Shown here: positions 47,596-57,434 of the stretch, piece by piece
Numbering within the stretch: the first letter of the stretch is position 1
Layout: the number at the start of each line of letters is the position of its first letter
Assembly (NCBI RefSeq): GCF_030758755.1
Contig: NZ_CP132387.1
Coordinates: 1,674,001-1,738,000 of the forward strand
Length of the DNA: 64,000 nucleotides
Direction: 5' to 3'
Source of the DNA: Bartonella apihabitans
GTDB taxonomy: Bacteria; Pseudomonadota; Alphaproteobacteria; Rhizobiales; Rhizobiaceae
Translations under genes and position numbers: made by a program
The notes under the pieces: model-generated
Database searches by the model: none
Told to the model about the DNA's origin: nothing
What the model saw: the letters and a program-made list of their open reading frames with translations, nothing else

Positions 47596-49085
47596 ATGAA
47601 AAATTCAACCGACATGTCTATTGCGACAATCCGTTTTTTGCGGGCTAAACTATATTGTTTGATGCTGTTTTTCATTGTCGTTCTGTTATTGAGTTTGTCT
47701 ATATCGAAGCCGGAAGCGATAGCCGGTGAGGATTTTTCCGATTACACATTGGATAAGGTAGTGGTTTTAATGCGCCATGGCGTGCGCCCGCAAAACGACA
47801 CCGCAAAACTCGATAAAGCAACCGGCAAGAAATGGCCGCAATGGATAGTTCCCGACGGCAATTTGAGCGGCCATGGCTATGCCGGTATTGTCGACCAATC
47901 CCGCTATATGTTTGAAAACTGGAAAAGCGAAGGCCTTGCACTCTCCGCCCCTTGTCCGACGACAAGAGAAGTCTTTATCCGGGCAAGCCCGATCGAACGG
48001 ACTGTTGCAACAGCGCAAGCTTTAACCGACGGTATGTTTCCCGGATGCGGTATAACGCCAAGCCATTTGCCGCTTCAAAAAAAAGACCCGCTTTTTCAGG
48101 CTGTGGAAATGGGGTTAGCGCGACCTAACCCGAAAAAGGTTGAAGATGAAGTGATGGAAGCTATGGGCGGTTCGCCCGAAAAAGCCGCACAAAAATATGC
48201 CGATGATGTGGCGCTGCTCCGCCAAACCGTGTGTGGCACAGACCCGAAAGACTGCCAATTTCTGGATGAAAAATGGGGCCTCAAAAAAACAAAATCCGGA
48301 AAATACAAATTGACCGGCCCGTTCTGTCTGCCAGTGCAATTTCGGAAACAATCCGCTTGCAATATAGTGAGGGATTGCCCCTTCAAGATGTGGCATTCGG
48401 GCACGTAAAAAATGCGGGCGATGTGTTGAAACTCATGAGCCTTCATGCGGCAAAATATGATCTTCTCGACAATACAATGGAAATTGCAAGAACCGGCGGC
48501 AATATTTTAATGCATGAAATAACCGACAGCCTTACTGCCGGTAGCGTGGCGGAAAACAAAGAGAGCTTTCCGGAACTCGGGTTCCCCCTTGTTATATTTG
48601 TCGGCCACGACACCAATATTTCACAAATCAAAACCATATTGGATTTTCATTGGAAACTTGCTTCCTATCCGGCAGACGATATTCCCCCCGGTGGCATGTT
48701 GATATTCAAGCGTTATAAAAATAACAAAACCGGCCGCTTAGCCGTGCAATTGTCATTTGCTGCCCGAACACTTGACGAATGGCGGTTTTTAACGCCGCTT
48801 TCCGAGAAAAACCCGATTGCCCGCGAAATTTATACCAATCCGGAATGCAGTTTATCCGGAAAAGGTGAAAACGGTAGAAGGGACGATAAAGGGAATAAAA
48901 CGCAGGATGAAGTGAAGAGTGCTGAAGCACCCGAAAAACAGGATAACACTAATCCAGCGGGAAAAAAGGAAAGCGCGAAAAGTGGTGCTTCCGATCTTGG
49001 AAGTCTTTGTGACCTTGAAACTTTTGTAGGCCTCTATCGCGATAAACTCGATGATATTCCCGATAATGTTCCGCTGTTCAAATGA
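47596..49085 (+). pseudogene. Histidine acid phosphatase (AppA/phytase-like), frameshifted
   Basis: The first frame has a signal helix (LYCLMLFFIVVLLLSLSISK) and the catalytic VVVLMRHGVRPQNDT. It breaks near GGCCCGTTCTG at 48318-48325; one added base gives LSASAISETIRLQYSEGLPL and the second frame carries the HD motif FVGHDTNISQIKTIL. Both active-site halves are thus present and the total of about 495 residues is reasonable. A charged, low-complexity stretch (GENGRRDDKGNKTQDEVKSA and beyond) lies near the C-terminus. The protein would be a periplasmic phosphomonoesterase or glucose-1-phosphatase/phytase relative. Confidence 0.8.
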
Positions 49086-49272
49086 AGCTTTATTTCATTG
49101 AAGACAATGTGGCGCTCTGATGAAGAGAATTTCAACTTTTCGATTGCTTGAAAATTGTAGCGATAGCGCAATCATTTTCGCCGGATAATTCGGAACAATC
49201 GGGATTTGGAGGTATATCTGTGAAGCCGGAAACGGGAAACAGAAGTGGCTTTGACGATGCTGTTTGAAGTGC

Positions 49273-49291
49273 TATATAGTTCAACTATATA
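49273..49291. promoter_or_regulatory. 19-bp palindrome upstream of the LLM gene
   Basis: TATATAGTT-C-AACTATATA is a perfect inverted repeat. Its right half extends into AACTATATAACG, which recurs before the TonB receptor and FecB-like genes. Probably an operator of a metal or metallophore regulator. Confidence 0.6.
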
Positions 49292-49308
49292 ACGAATTAA
49301 AACTCACG

Positions 49309-50466
49309 GTGCCTATCTTGAAAAATATCGGTTTTATCTCCTTCGGCCGCTGGAACGAGCAGGATCAATCTTCGACCAGATCTCAACGCGATGCATTTCT
49401 TCAAACGATAGAAATGGCGGTTGCTGCCGAGGAAATTGGCGTTGACAGTGCATTTTTCCGGATTTACCATTTTTCAAATTCTTTTTCTTCCCCCTTCCCG
49501 CTTTTGGCGGCAATCGGTACCAGAACAACCAGAATTGAAATCGGCACGGCTGTTGTTGATCTTCGCTATGAAAATCCCTTTTATATGGCAGAAACTGCCG
49601 GTGCTACCGACCTTATTTGCGGGGAACGTTTACAACTCGGACTTGGGAGAGGTGCGCCCTGGTCGGCGATTGAAGGGTGGAGCCATTTCGGCTATCAACC
49701 GGAAGCCGGCCAGAATGAAACCGACATGGCTATCAAACGTGCCGAAATTTTTCTTGATCTGTTGAATGGCGAAAAAAATATCAAACTGGAAAACCCGTTT
49801 CCCGATGATCCAAGCGATTACAGAATGGCACGTGTCGAACCTTTTTCGCCAGGTTTGAAACAACGTATCTGGTGGGCTTCCGGTTCTCTTAGTAGTGCCG
49901 AATGGGCTGCCAAACACGGTTTGAATTTGCAAAGTGCCGGAAATAGCGGGCCAAAAACCGACAAAGCCATGACGGAAAAGAAGGCAATTTCAGAGAAGAA
50001 GGCTGGCACTTCTGCCAAAACCGGTGAAACACAAAATGGAAGCGCGGCCCCGTCATCAACAGCAGGCCAGACCGGAAAAATGGTAAAATTTGCCAATCAG
50101 CCGAACCATATCAAACATTATCTGCAAGCCTGGAAGGAAGCCGGACACAAACGCAAACCGCGCGTGGCCATTATTCGCGAATTGGTGCCGCTTGATAATG
50201 AAACAGAGAAAAAACAATTCCACGATGTGAGTGCAAAGCTTGCCGATTTATGGCCGAACCACAGAAAAGCCCGCACGGTTTTTGAAGGTGGCTATTGTGG
50301 AAGTTCGGAAGAAATCGTCGAACTTATGAGACAGGATGAAGCCGTCAGGCTTGCTGACACAATTATGATACCGGTTGCCAATGAAATCGGCCTTGATTTC
50401 AATTTGCGGCTCTTGGAAAAAATTGTCAAAAATATCAAGCCTTATCTCGAAGATGACCGGAAATAG
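49309..50466 (+). CDS. LLM-class flavin-dependent monooxygenase-like protein
   Basis: About 385 residues of luciferase-like fold: NIGFISFGRWNEQDQ, then MAVAAEEIGVDSAFFRIYHF, GTRTTRIEIGTAVVDLRYEN and CGERLQLGLGRGAPWSAIEG, followed by IWWASGSLSSAEWAAKHGL and YCGSSEEIVELM near the end. Enzymes of this class use FMN or F420. A Lys/Thr/Ser/Gly-rich insert of about 45 residues (KTDKAMTEKKAISEKKAGTS onward) is unusual. The frame is open from a TTG at 49264, but that would place the palindrome inside the gene; GTG 49309 or TTG 49318 is more likely. It lies next to metallophore uptake genes and shares an operator with them. Confidence 0.82.
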   Translation: MPILKNIGFISFGRWNEQDQSSTRSQRDAFLQTIEMAVAAEEIGVDSAFFRIYHFSNSFSSPFPLLAAIGTRTTRIEIGTAVVDLRYENPFYMAETAGATDLICGERLQLGLGRGAPWSAIEGWSHFGYQPEAGQNETDMAIKRAEIFLDLLNGEKNIKLENPFPDDPSDYRMARVEPFSPGLKQRIWWASGSLSSAEWAAKHGLNLQSAGNSGPKTDKAMTEKKAISEKKAGTSAKTGETQNGSAAPSSTAGQTGKMVKFANQPNHIKHYLQAWKEAGHKRKPRVAIIRELVPLDNETEKKQFHDVSAKLADLWPNHRKARTVFEGGYCGSSEEIVELMRQDEAVRLADTIMIPVANEIGLDFNLRLLEKIVKNIKPYLEDDRK

Positions 50467-50503
50467 CCGGACGGTGATTGGCTTAATTGCCAAAACCTGT
50501 TTA

Positions 50504-51280
50504 TTAATCGCGGATATAGGTGATTTTTTTGCCCCTGATATCGGCAATGGCTATATCCGCATTATAAAGGCGTGAAAGATTGGTTTCATCGACGACCCGT
50601 CCGGTATCACCATAATCCATAACACAACCATGTTTTATCAAAAGCGAGCGATCGGAAAAATAGAAGGCCTGATCGGGATGATGGGTTGTGAAGATAATGC
50701 TTTGGCCGGCCTTTTTCAGATTTGCGAGCAGGCGCATCAATTTGTCCTGATTTGAAAAGTCGAGACTGGCTGTCGGTTCGTCGAGAATGATGAGGCCTGC
50801 ATTTTGTACCAATGCACGCGCGATAAGAACCATCTGGCGTTGGCCGCCACTGATAAGCGGATAATATTTATGGGCAAGATCACCGATTTCGAGTTTTTCC
50901 AGAATGGCGAATGCGGCGTCCCGCATGGCTTTTGTCGGTTTTGAAAACAACGATATGTGCGAAGCTTTTCCCATCAACACCATTTCAAGCACAGTGAAGG
51001 TAAAATTACCCGCGCTATTTTGTGGCACGTAGCTTACGCATTTTGCCCTTTCGGCAATTGTGAGAGTGGATATGTCCTTATTGCCATAGCAAATTTGACC
51101 TGCCTTTTTAGGCAGAATTCCCAGAATTGTTTTGAGCAAAGTGGTTTTGCCTTCGCCATTTGCTCCCAGAATGCAGATGGCTTCGCCACCGGCAAGATCA
51201 AAGCTCACATCATTGGTGATAATTTTGTTACGATAGGCGGTCGTGAGGTTTTGAACCGATAAAAGCTTATCTTCTGTCAT
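50504..51280 (-). CDS. FecE/FepC-type ABC transporter ATPase (metallophore/cobalamin uptake)
   Basis: A 258-residue ATPase: VQNLTTAYRNKIITNDVSFD, Walker A LGANGEGKTTLLKTIL, VSYVPQNSAGNFTFTVLEMV, signature LISGGQRQMVLIARAL and Walker B LIILDEPTASLDFSNQDKLM. This is the FecE/BtuD-type partner of FecCD permeases that import ferric siderophores, haem or cobalamin. It is the last gene of the reverse-strand operon and overlaps the permease stop (ATGA). It is the only member of the uptake set without an interruption. Confidence 0.93.
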   Translation of the reverse strand: MTEDKLLSVQNLTTAYRNKIITNDVSFDLAGGEAICILGANGEGKTTLLKTILGILPKKAGQICYGNKDISTLTIAERAKCVSYVPQNSAGNFTFTVLEMVLMGKASHISLFSKPTKAMRDAAFAILEKLEIGDLAHKYYPLISGGQRQMVLIARALVQNAGLIILDEPTASLDFSNQDKLMRLLANLKKAGQSIIFTTHHPDQAFYFSDRSLLIKHGCVMDYGDTGRVVDETNLSRLYNADIAIADIRGKKITYIRD

Positions 51281-52286
51281 GTGCGCCCTTTCACCAGAAG
51301 GAAGATGAATATCGGCGCGCCAATCAGGGCTGTCAGAATGCCGAGCGGAATTTCAACCAGCGTGAGTGTGCGGGCAATTGTATCGACAAACAGAAGAAAC
51401 AGCCCGCCAACGCAGGATGACATAAGCCCCAAGCGGGCAAAGAACTAACCGACCATCATGCGCGTCATATGCGGGACAACGAGACCGACCCAGCCGATAA
51501 TTCCGCTTATCGACACGGCTGCCGAGGTGAGAAGCGTTGCCGAGGCAATAACGAGCAAGCGGGTGCGGACGACATTCAAACCGAGAGTTTCCGCCTCTTC
51601 TTCGCCGACAGTCATGACATCAATCCGGAAATGCATGGCGATGATAAGACCCATTGCGATGACGAAAACCGGAACCAGAGGAAATATTTCATAATTCTGG
51701 ATGCGCGAAAGGCTGCCGAGCAACCAGAATGTCAATAAAGGGAGTTGCTCATAAGGGTCGGCCAGAATTTTTACCAGTGAAACGCCCGCGCCCAACAGGG
51801 AGCTGACAACAATACCGGCAAGGACGAGAGACAGGATTTATCGCGATGACGGGCAAGCGAAGCAATGGCTATAACAACACAAACAGCCGCCACTCCCCCC
51901 AGAAATGCACCGAATTGCAAAAAAACGAAACTCATTGAAAACAGAATGGAGAGCGATGCTCCAAGTGCTGACCCCGAAGAGACAGCAAGTAAATCGGGGG
52001 AGACGAGCGGATTGCGAAACAGGCTTTGATAAGCCGCACCTGCACAGGAAAGCCCGGCACCGATAACCAGAGCAGCAATAATACGTGGAGCGCGAATATT
52101 TTCGATGATGACTTTTACATTTTCATCAACTGTTAAAGCAGCGCCGGAACGCCATAAAAGCCGGCCATATAAGTCATGAAAAGAAACCGGATAGGCTCCC
52201 ACACAGAGGTTGAGCACAATCATCGCCATGATGGCCATGATTGCAAGCCCCCAATAGATTGCGCCCCGTCCTGTTGATTGTTTCAT
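51277..52286 (-). pseudogene. FecCD-type metallophore ABC permease, frameshift plus in-frame stop
   Basis: The first frame (MKQSTGRGAIYWGLAIMAIM, YQSLFRNPLVSPDLLAVSSG) is a clear FecCD permease. It breaks at an AAA run (plus-strand TTT, 51837-51839); one more A gives HRDKILSLVLAGIVVSSLLG and continues through GWVGLVVPHMTRMMVG. A TAG at 51445-51447 then interrupts the last 55 codons (FFARLGLMSSCVGGLFLLFV onward), which stay in frame to TGA at 51277. Two separate lesions make real inactivation more likely than a single sequencing miss. It overlaps the neighbouring genes by 4 bases at both ends. Confidence 0.85.
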
Positions 52287-53372
52287 TGTTCGGCCTTTGC
52301 AAGGCCGAGAACTGCATCAATTTTACTGTCATCAAGATCGACATGATAAAAAAGCGGATAAAACTCTTTCAAATCGGCCTTGAAATCTCCCTCATAGCGA
52401 TCGGGATAGAGTTCATGGGCAAGCCACATCACCCCGATCACGCGATTGACGGAAGGTGGAAGATCGATAAAACTGAAAGGTAAAGAAGGCGCTGTAAGCA
52501 CATGTCCGGTTTTGACTGCCCTTAAATTTTTCCACACCGGATCGTTTCTCGCCATATCGGCAAAACGGCTATCCGAAACGACAATAATATCCGGATCAAG
52601 TGCCAATATCCGGTCGCCTGAAACTTGCAATATACCGGTATTGCCGCCAACTTCGCCGATGATATTACGCCCGCCGCCTAGCTCGATTGTTTCGGCGTGG
52701 ATGGATTTTGTGCCACCGCTTTCAAGCCCGTTCATGCCGCGCGCATAATATATTCCGGGGCGTTCGCGATATGGAATGGCTGCGATGATCCTGTCGATTT
52801 TTGCCAAGTGATTTTCTATAAAGGCAGCGCGTTTTTCGCCTTCATCCTTCCGGCCGATGAGCTCGCCGACTTCACGATAGGCATGGGGCAGTTGATCGAC
52901 ACTGCCATCATAAAGAACAAACGGTATATTTGTGCGGTTTCTTATTCTTTCGGCAATAGACAGATTGGTCTTACCGTGATTGCCAAGATCAATAATAATG
53001 TCGGGTTTACTGGCAATAAGATATTCAAGATTGCTTTCAGCGCCGCTTTTGCCCCCGATCGAACCGACGATTTTCATGGTTGTGGCAGGTTCGCCCAGAA
53101 ACTCTATCGAGCGGGGATTCCACCGGTTGGGCCAGCCAAGCATCAAATCGGGAGCGAGCGAATAAAGAAAAATCGACGCGGGACGAACCGGCAGCGGCAA
53201 TCCGTTCGATCTTGTCGGGAACTGTTATTGTGGCTCCGCTCGCATCACGAAGCTCGCGCGCCAATGAATGATTTGGCAAAAAAGCGATTAGAAGAATGAC
53301 AAAAACTATAAAGACTGCTTGCCAATATCTCTTCGCCATAAAACGCGAAAAAACGGTATAAGTTTCTGCCAT
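52283..53372 (-). pseudogene. FecB/BtuF-type periplasmic binding protein, frameshifted
   Basis: The N-terminal frame has a signal helix (YWQAVFIVFVILLIAFLPNH) and LRDASGATITVPDKIERIAA. Near 53184 one extra base shifts the frame; removing it gives GSPASIFLYSLAPDLMLGW, and the second frame continues SKPDIIIDLGNHGKTNLSIA to VNRVIGVMWLAHELYPDRYE at the end, a classical TroA-like fold. Unlike most breaks in this window it is a base gain, not a homopolymer loss. The start at 53372 (MAETYTVFSRF) is preceded by AAAGGTG. It would deliver the metallophore to the permease. Confidence 0.85.
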
Positions 53373-53421
53373 GATCGTGAGCACCTTTACATCTATGGTT
53401 GAGGGCTTTATGAATGGGATT

Positions 53422-53476
53422 CGTTATATATCTTAACTATATAACGTTATACGCTATATTGTTTACCTATATAACG
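53422..53476. promoter_or_regulatory. Operator cluster between the FecB-like and TonB receptor genes
   Basis: CGTTATATA (53422-53430) and TATATAACG (53438-53446) form an inverted repeat; AACTATATAACG occurs at 53435-53446 and ACCTATATAACG at 53465-53476. The same 12-mer lies before the LLM gene. A common regulator for both divergent units is likely; its identity (Zur-, Fur- or other type) is unknown. Confidence 0.6.
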
Positions 53477-53572
53477 ACACAACAGAAATGAGAACAGAAT
53501 TTTTCGCCCCGTTTGTTTAATCGCTAAAGATGAGCAATCGCTTCTTTAGTGCAATTTCCGGAAACCACGCTC

Positions 53573-55858
53573 ATGACTCTCCATTGTCGAAAAAAGCTTT
53601 TTCTTGCCACTTTTTCCTCTTTTGTGCTGCTTCATCCGGCAATTGCACAAAACACCTCCCCCACAGCGACAGAAGAAAATTCTTCAAACCCGATAAACAA
53701 TAAAACCACCAACACACAGCAAAACACCAATTCGGACAAAACACAGCAGAAAAACGAGAAAACGCCTGATACTGCCAAGAACACGAAAGCCGCTCCGGAT
53801 AATGGAAGCGGTTCAGCGAGCGGGGCTTATGAACTTGGCAAGGTTATTGTTTTTGCCAATAACCGTGAATGGGGGCAGACCGCCGGTGAAACGATTTCCC
53901 AAAGCACTGTTTCTTCCGAAGACATACGCGTTTATAACCGTAATTCGCTCGACGATGCCTTGAAAATTGTACCGGGTGTAACCATCCAGAACACCGGTGC
54001 GATGCGCAATGAACAAAAATATTACATTCGCGGTTTCGACATGGATCAGGCGTCATTGTTGATTGATGGCATACAGGTTTATCTCCCTTATGATAACGGG
54101 CTTGATACCGGGCGTTTTCTGACACCCGATCTTGCTGAAATACAGGTGCAGAAAGGTTAAGTTTCTGTTCTTAACGGCCCCGGAGGGATGGGCGGTGAAG
54201 TCAATCTGGTAACCCGCAAACCGACAAAAGCACTTGAAGGCGAGTTAAGGCCGACAATCGACATTGGTAATACCGGTTCGAGAAGCGCCTATCTCACATC
54301 CGGCTATGTTGGAACCAAACAAGACGGCCATTATTTGATGGCAAGCGGTGCTTATCGCGATAGCGACGGTTTTTTCATGTCGCGCCATTATAACCCGCTT
54401 GAAGTGGCGGGAGCCGTGATCGAAGATGGCGGGCGACGTGACAATTCCGGCGTTCGCGATTGGCGCGGCAATTTCAAAGTGGGCTTTACGCCCAATGAAA
54501 CGGATGAATACACAATCAATTATACCAAACAGGAAGGCCGCAAGGATTTGATTTATGCCGTCGACAAGCCGGTAGACGGCCTTTCGACAGGGGGCAAACC
54601 TTCCGACAACCAGCGCAACTGGAAATGGCCTGACTGGAATGTCGAAACCGTTTCTGGCGCCACACATACAGAAATCGGTTCACAATCCTATGTCAATACG
54701 CGCCTTTATTATGCGGCTTTTGACAATACAATCGACAGCTATGACGATTACCATTTCGATACGCAAATAAAGCCGAAATCCTTCACCTCGACCTATCATG
54801 ACAAGGGATGGGGCGGTTCGATAGAAGGAGGAACCGAGCTTATCCCCATGAACACATTGAAGGCTGCACTGCATTATCGCCGTGACGAGCATCAGGAATA
54901 TAATTTCAAAAGACCAGACCTCAAAAATGCAATTGCCGACCCCATTACCGAAGACCATGAAGATGTTATGTCGGCCGCTTTGGAAAATACGTTTCATGCC
55001 ACGGACACACTCGATCTTGTTGGCGGGGTGAGTTACGACTATCGCGATTTGAAACGCGCAGATTATGTCGTTTCCGGAACACGCAATATCGACCAATATA
55101 AACTCACCGATGATGATGCTGTGAACTGGCAATTTGCTGCCATTAACCACATTACGACGACAGGGGAAATCCACGCCAGTGTTTCAAGCCGCACACGTTT
55201 TCCGACTTTGAAAGACAGGTTTTCAGCGCGTTTCGGTTCGGCTGTTCCCAATCCGAACCTGAAAGCCGAACGCGCCACCAATTATGAAATCGGTTGGTCG
55301 GATCTTGTCACCGCCGATCTGAAATTGGGAGCTGCGCTCTTTTATAACGATATAGATGACATGATTGATGGTGTTTATCTCGGCATCTATAATGATGACG
55401 GTAAAGAAATGGCGCAAAATCGCAATGTTGGTAGCGCAAATTACAAGGGCGTGGAGCTAAATTTTGAATGGCAGGCCACAGAAAGCGCTTCAATCGGCGG
55501 CAATTACACCTTTATGCACGGCCATATCAATTCCTCCCCCTCCGGCGACGACATCAAAGTCACCAATAAACCGGAAAATAAAGCTTTCATTTACGGAAAA
55601 ATGCGGGTTATCGAAAAACTCAACATTATTCCGAGCCTTGAATATAATTCCTCGCGTTATAATCAGGGAGCGTTCGAGAAAGAATATCGAAAAACCGACG
55701 CTTTTGTTCTTGGCAATATTTCTGTTGAATATGAAATCAACAAAAATTCCAGCATTACCGGCGGTGTGCGCAATATCAGCGACGAAAATTATCAGGTTCA
55801 AGCGGGTTTTCCGGAAGCCGGACGAACCTATTTCATTAGCGGGCGTGTAACATTCTGA
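53573..55858 (+). pseudogene. TonB-dependent outer-membrane receptor, interrupted by an in-frame TAA
   Basis: The start (MTLHCRKKLFLATFSSFVLL, signal peptide) is taken at 53573 after GGAAA. A Thr/Asn/Lys-rich linker leads to the plug: KVIVFANNREWGQTAGETIS, SLDDALKIVPGVTIQNTGAM and YYIRGFDMDQASLLIDGIQV. At 54158-54160 a TAA replaces the expected tyrosine codon in EIQVQKG-Y; the frame then continues unchanged (SVLNGPGGMGGEVNLVTRKP) through a full beta-barrel ending SGRVTF, with the terminal Phe required for BAM insertion. About 760 residues in total. It would import the metallophore handled by the adjacent ABC genes. Confidence 0.88.
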
Positions 55859-56068
55859 AGTGACCTGGTAGCAGACAGGCGTTCCGCCGAACGCCCGTTT
55901 TGCCGCTCGAATGACCGGTTATTTCAAGTTTGAATTATTGCTTGAATTGCCGGTCGCGAATTATTGCTTGAACTCCATATCCGGTTTTGAGCGGGATTGG
56001 GCGTGACGGGACATTAAAAGCCGGATTGATGAACAAAAAGAAAGCCGCCCGCCCGCGCATGAGAGAGC

Positions 56069-57022
56069 TTATTCACTTGCTTTCGGGAGCGCCGTTTTTG
56101 TTTTTTCAAGCTCTTTTTTTAACCGCTCTATTTCATTTAGCGCTTTTTCAAGCTTTTCATTGACCGTTTCCATGCCCTTATTGGTTTTTTCAATCCGGTT
56201 TTTAAGGGCAGAGCGTGCGGCAACAACATCAATATTTGCCTTGATGACCTCTTCAAGCTTGCTGCCTTCCGAATAATTTGCCGGTAAAACGCATTGGACA
56301 CGGCCATCCGCTATATATTTCGACGCCGTTTCGTGTGCGCCATTTTTATTGGCTTTATAAACCGCAATAGAAAGCCCGCCCTGATCTTTGACAAGGCGAA
56401 AACAGGGAACATCTGTTGTTCCGTCGCCAATATAGACCATATTTTCAAAGGGTACGGGACGATCGGCCTTGTTCACATATTGATTGACTTTGACATCATC
56501 GCTCAGATCGAACGCGCCTTTATTGATGCGAAAAAGATATTGTGTTTTGGTTGTGTAATTGACGGCCAAGGCCGGAGAAAAAGCAACACCGTTCTCGTCG
56601 AATAAAAACTTGGAGGCATAAATGTCAGCAAACTCTTTTGCAATCGACGTTCCGACAATAATTTCATAATTACCGGCCGAGAGCAGGTAGTGTTTGACAT
56701 CCACACCTTTTGATTTTCCATAAACGTTGATGCGTTGAAACCAGCTTTCCACACCTTTGAACAATTTGACCGTTTCGCCCAGTTTCTTGAAATCTTCACG
56801 CCGCACCGGAACTTCGGCGGCATCGGCTTTGCGGAGCATCCGGCTCATATAGATGAGCACGTTATCGCCCTGATTTTCCTTGGCCAGTTGATTGACCTCT
56901 TCCCAGAAATCTTTCGGTTTCATACCGATATTGGGCAAAAACTGCGCTTCCTGCATGTTACCGTCGGCCAATGTGCCATCAAAGTCATAGGCGATTGCCA
57001 TTTCCGGTTTGCTATTTGTCAT
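56069..57022 (-). CDS. HAD-superfamily hydrolase with C-terminal coiled coil
   Basis: A 317-residue protein. HAD motif I is IAYDFDGTLADG at the N-terminus; LLSAGNYEIIVG and MVYIGDGTTDVPCFRLV supply motifs II and IV. The last 60 residues are heptad-rich and charged (AALNEIERL-like repeats, KKELEKTKT), a coiled coil that is not part of the catalytic fold. The start is taken as ATG 57022 after AGGCAAGG. Substrate unknown; the chain is longer than typical phosphoserine-phosphatase-like HADs. Confidence 0.82.
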   Translation of the reverse strand: MTNSKPEMAIAYDFDGTLADGNMQEAQFLPNIGMKPKDFWEEVNQLAKENQGDNVLIYMSRMLRKADAAEVPVRREDFKKLGETVKLFKGVESWFQRINVYGKSKGVDVKHYLLSAGNYEIIVGTSIAKEFADIYASKFLFDENGVAFSPALAVNYTTKTQYLFRINKGAFDLSDDVKVNQYVNKADRPVPFENMVYIGDGTTDVPCFRLVKDQGGLSIAVYKANKNGAHETASKYIADGRVQCVLPANYSEGSKLEEVIKANIDVVAARSALKNRIEKTNKGMETVNEKLEKALNEIERLKKELEKTKTALPKASE

Positions 57023-57192
57023 CAACCTTGCCTTTCAGATTGCCTTTATGGCTTGCGTTTCGAGAAGCTGTTTCAAAAGCCCGCCACAGTGCGCCAATTA
57101 ATAAAATCTCTCACCGGAGAAAAAGCAAGTAAAGGCAATGTATTTATTGCATGTCTTTATCGAACGGCGTTTCCACAACTTAAGGTTTTAAA

Positions 57193-57387
57193 ATGAATAT
57201 TTTTAATGTCAGTCGTAAACTTTCGCGTCCCATTTTTAAAAAACAAAATGAATTGGGTGCAGCAAGTTTTATGACTTACCAAATGGAAGTTGTGAAACTT
57301 TTTCAGGATAAGCGATTTCCGTTTTGTGACCTCGCACCCGAAGCAAAATTTTGCAAAGCTCGTTTTAATCAATCACTTTCCGCATGA
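57193..57387 (+). CDS. Hypothetical small protein, doubtful
   Basis: A 64-residue frame with TTAAGG before its ATG. It is basic, Phe/Lys/Arg-rich and resembles no family I know. An overlapping reverse frame is equally long. It fills part of the 410-base gap between the HAD and PTS genes, which otherwise shows nothing. Confidence 0.25.
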   Translation: MNIFNVSRKLSRPIFKKQNELGAASFMTYQMEVVKLFQDKRFPFCDLAPEAKFCKARFNQSLSA

Positions 57388-57434
57388 AACCGCTTTCCGC
57401 CATAAACCATATGGCGGAAAGGAAGGTATGCCGT

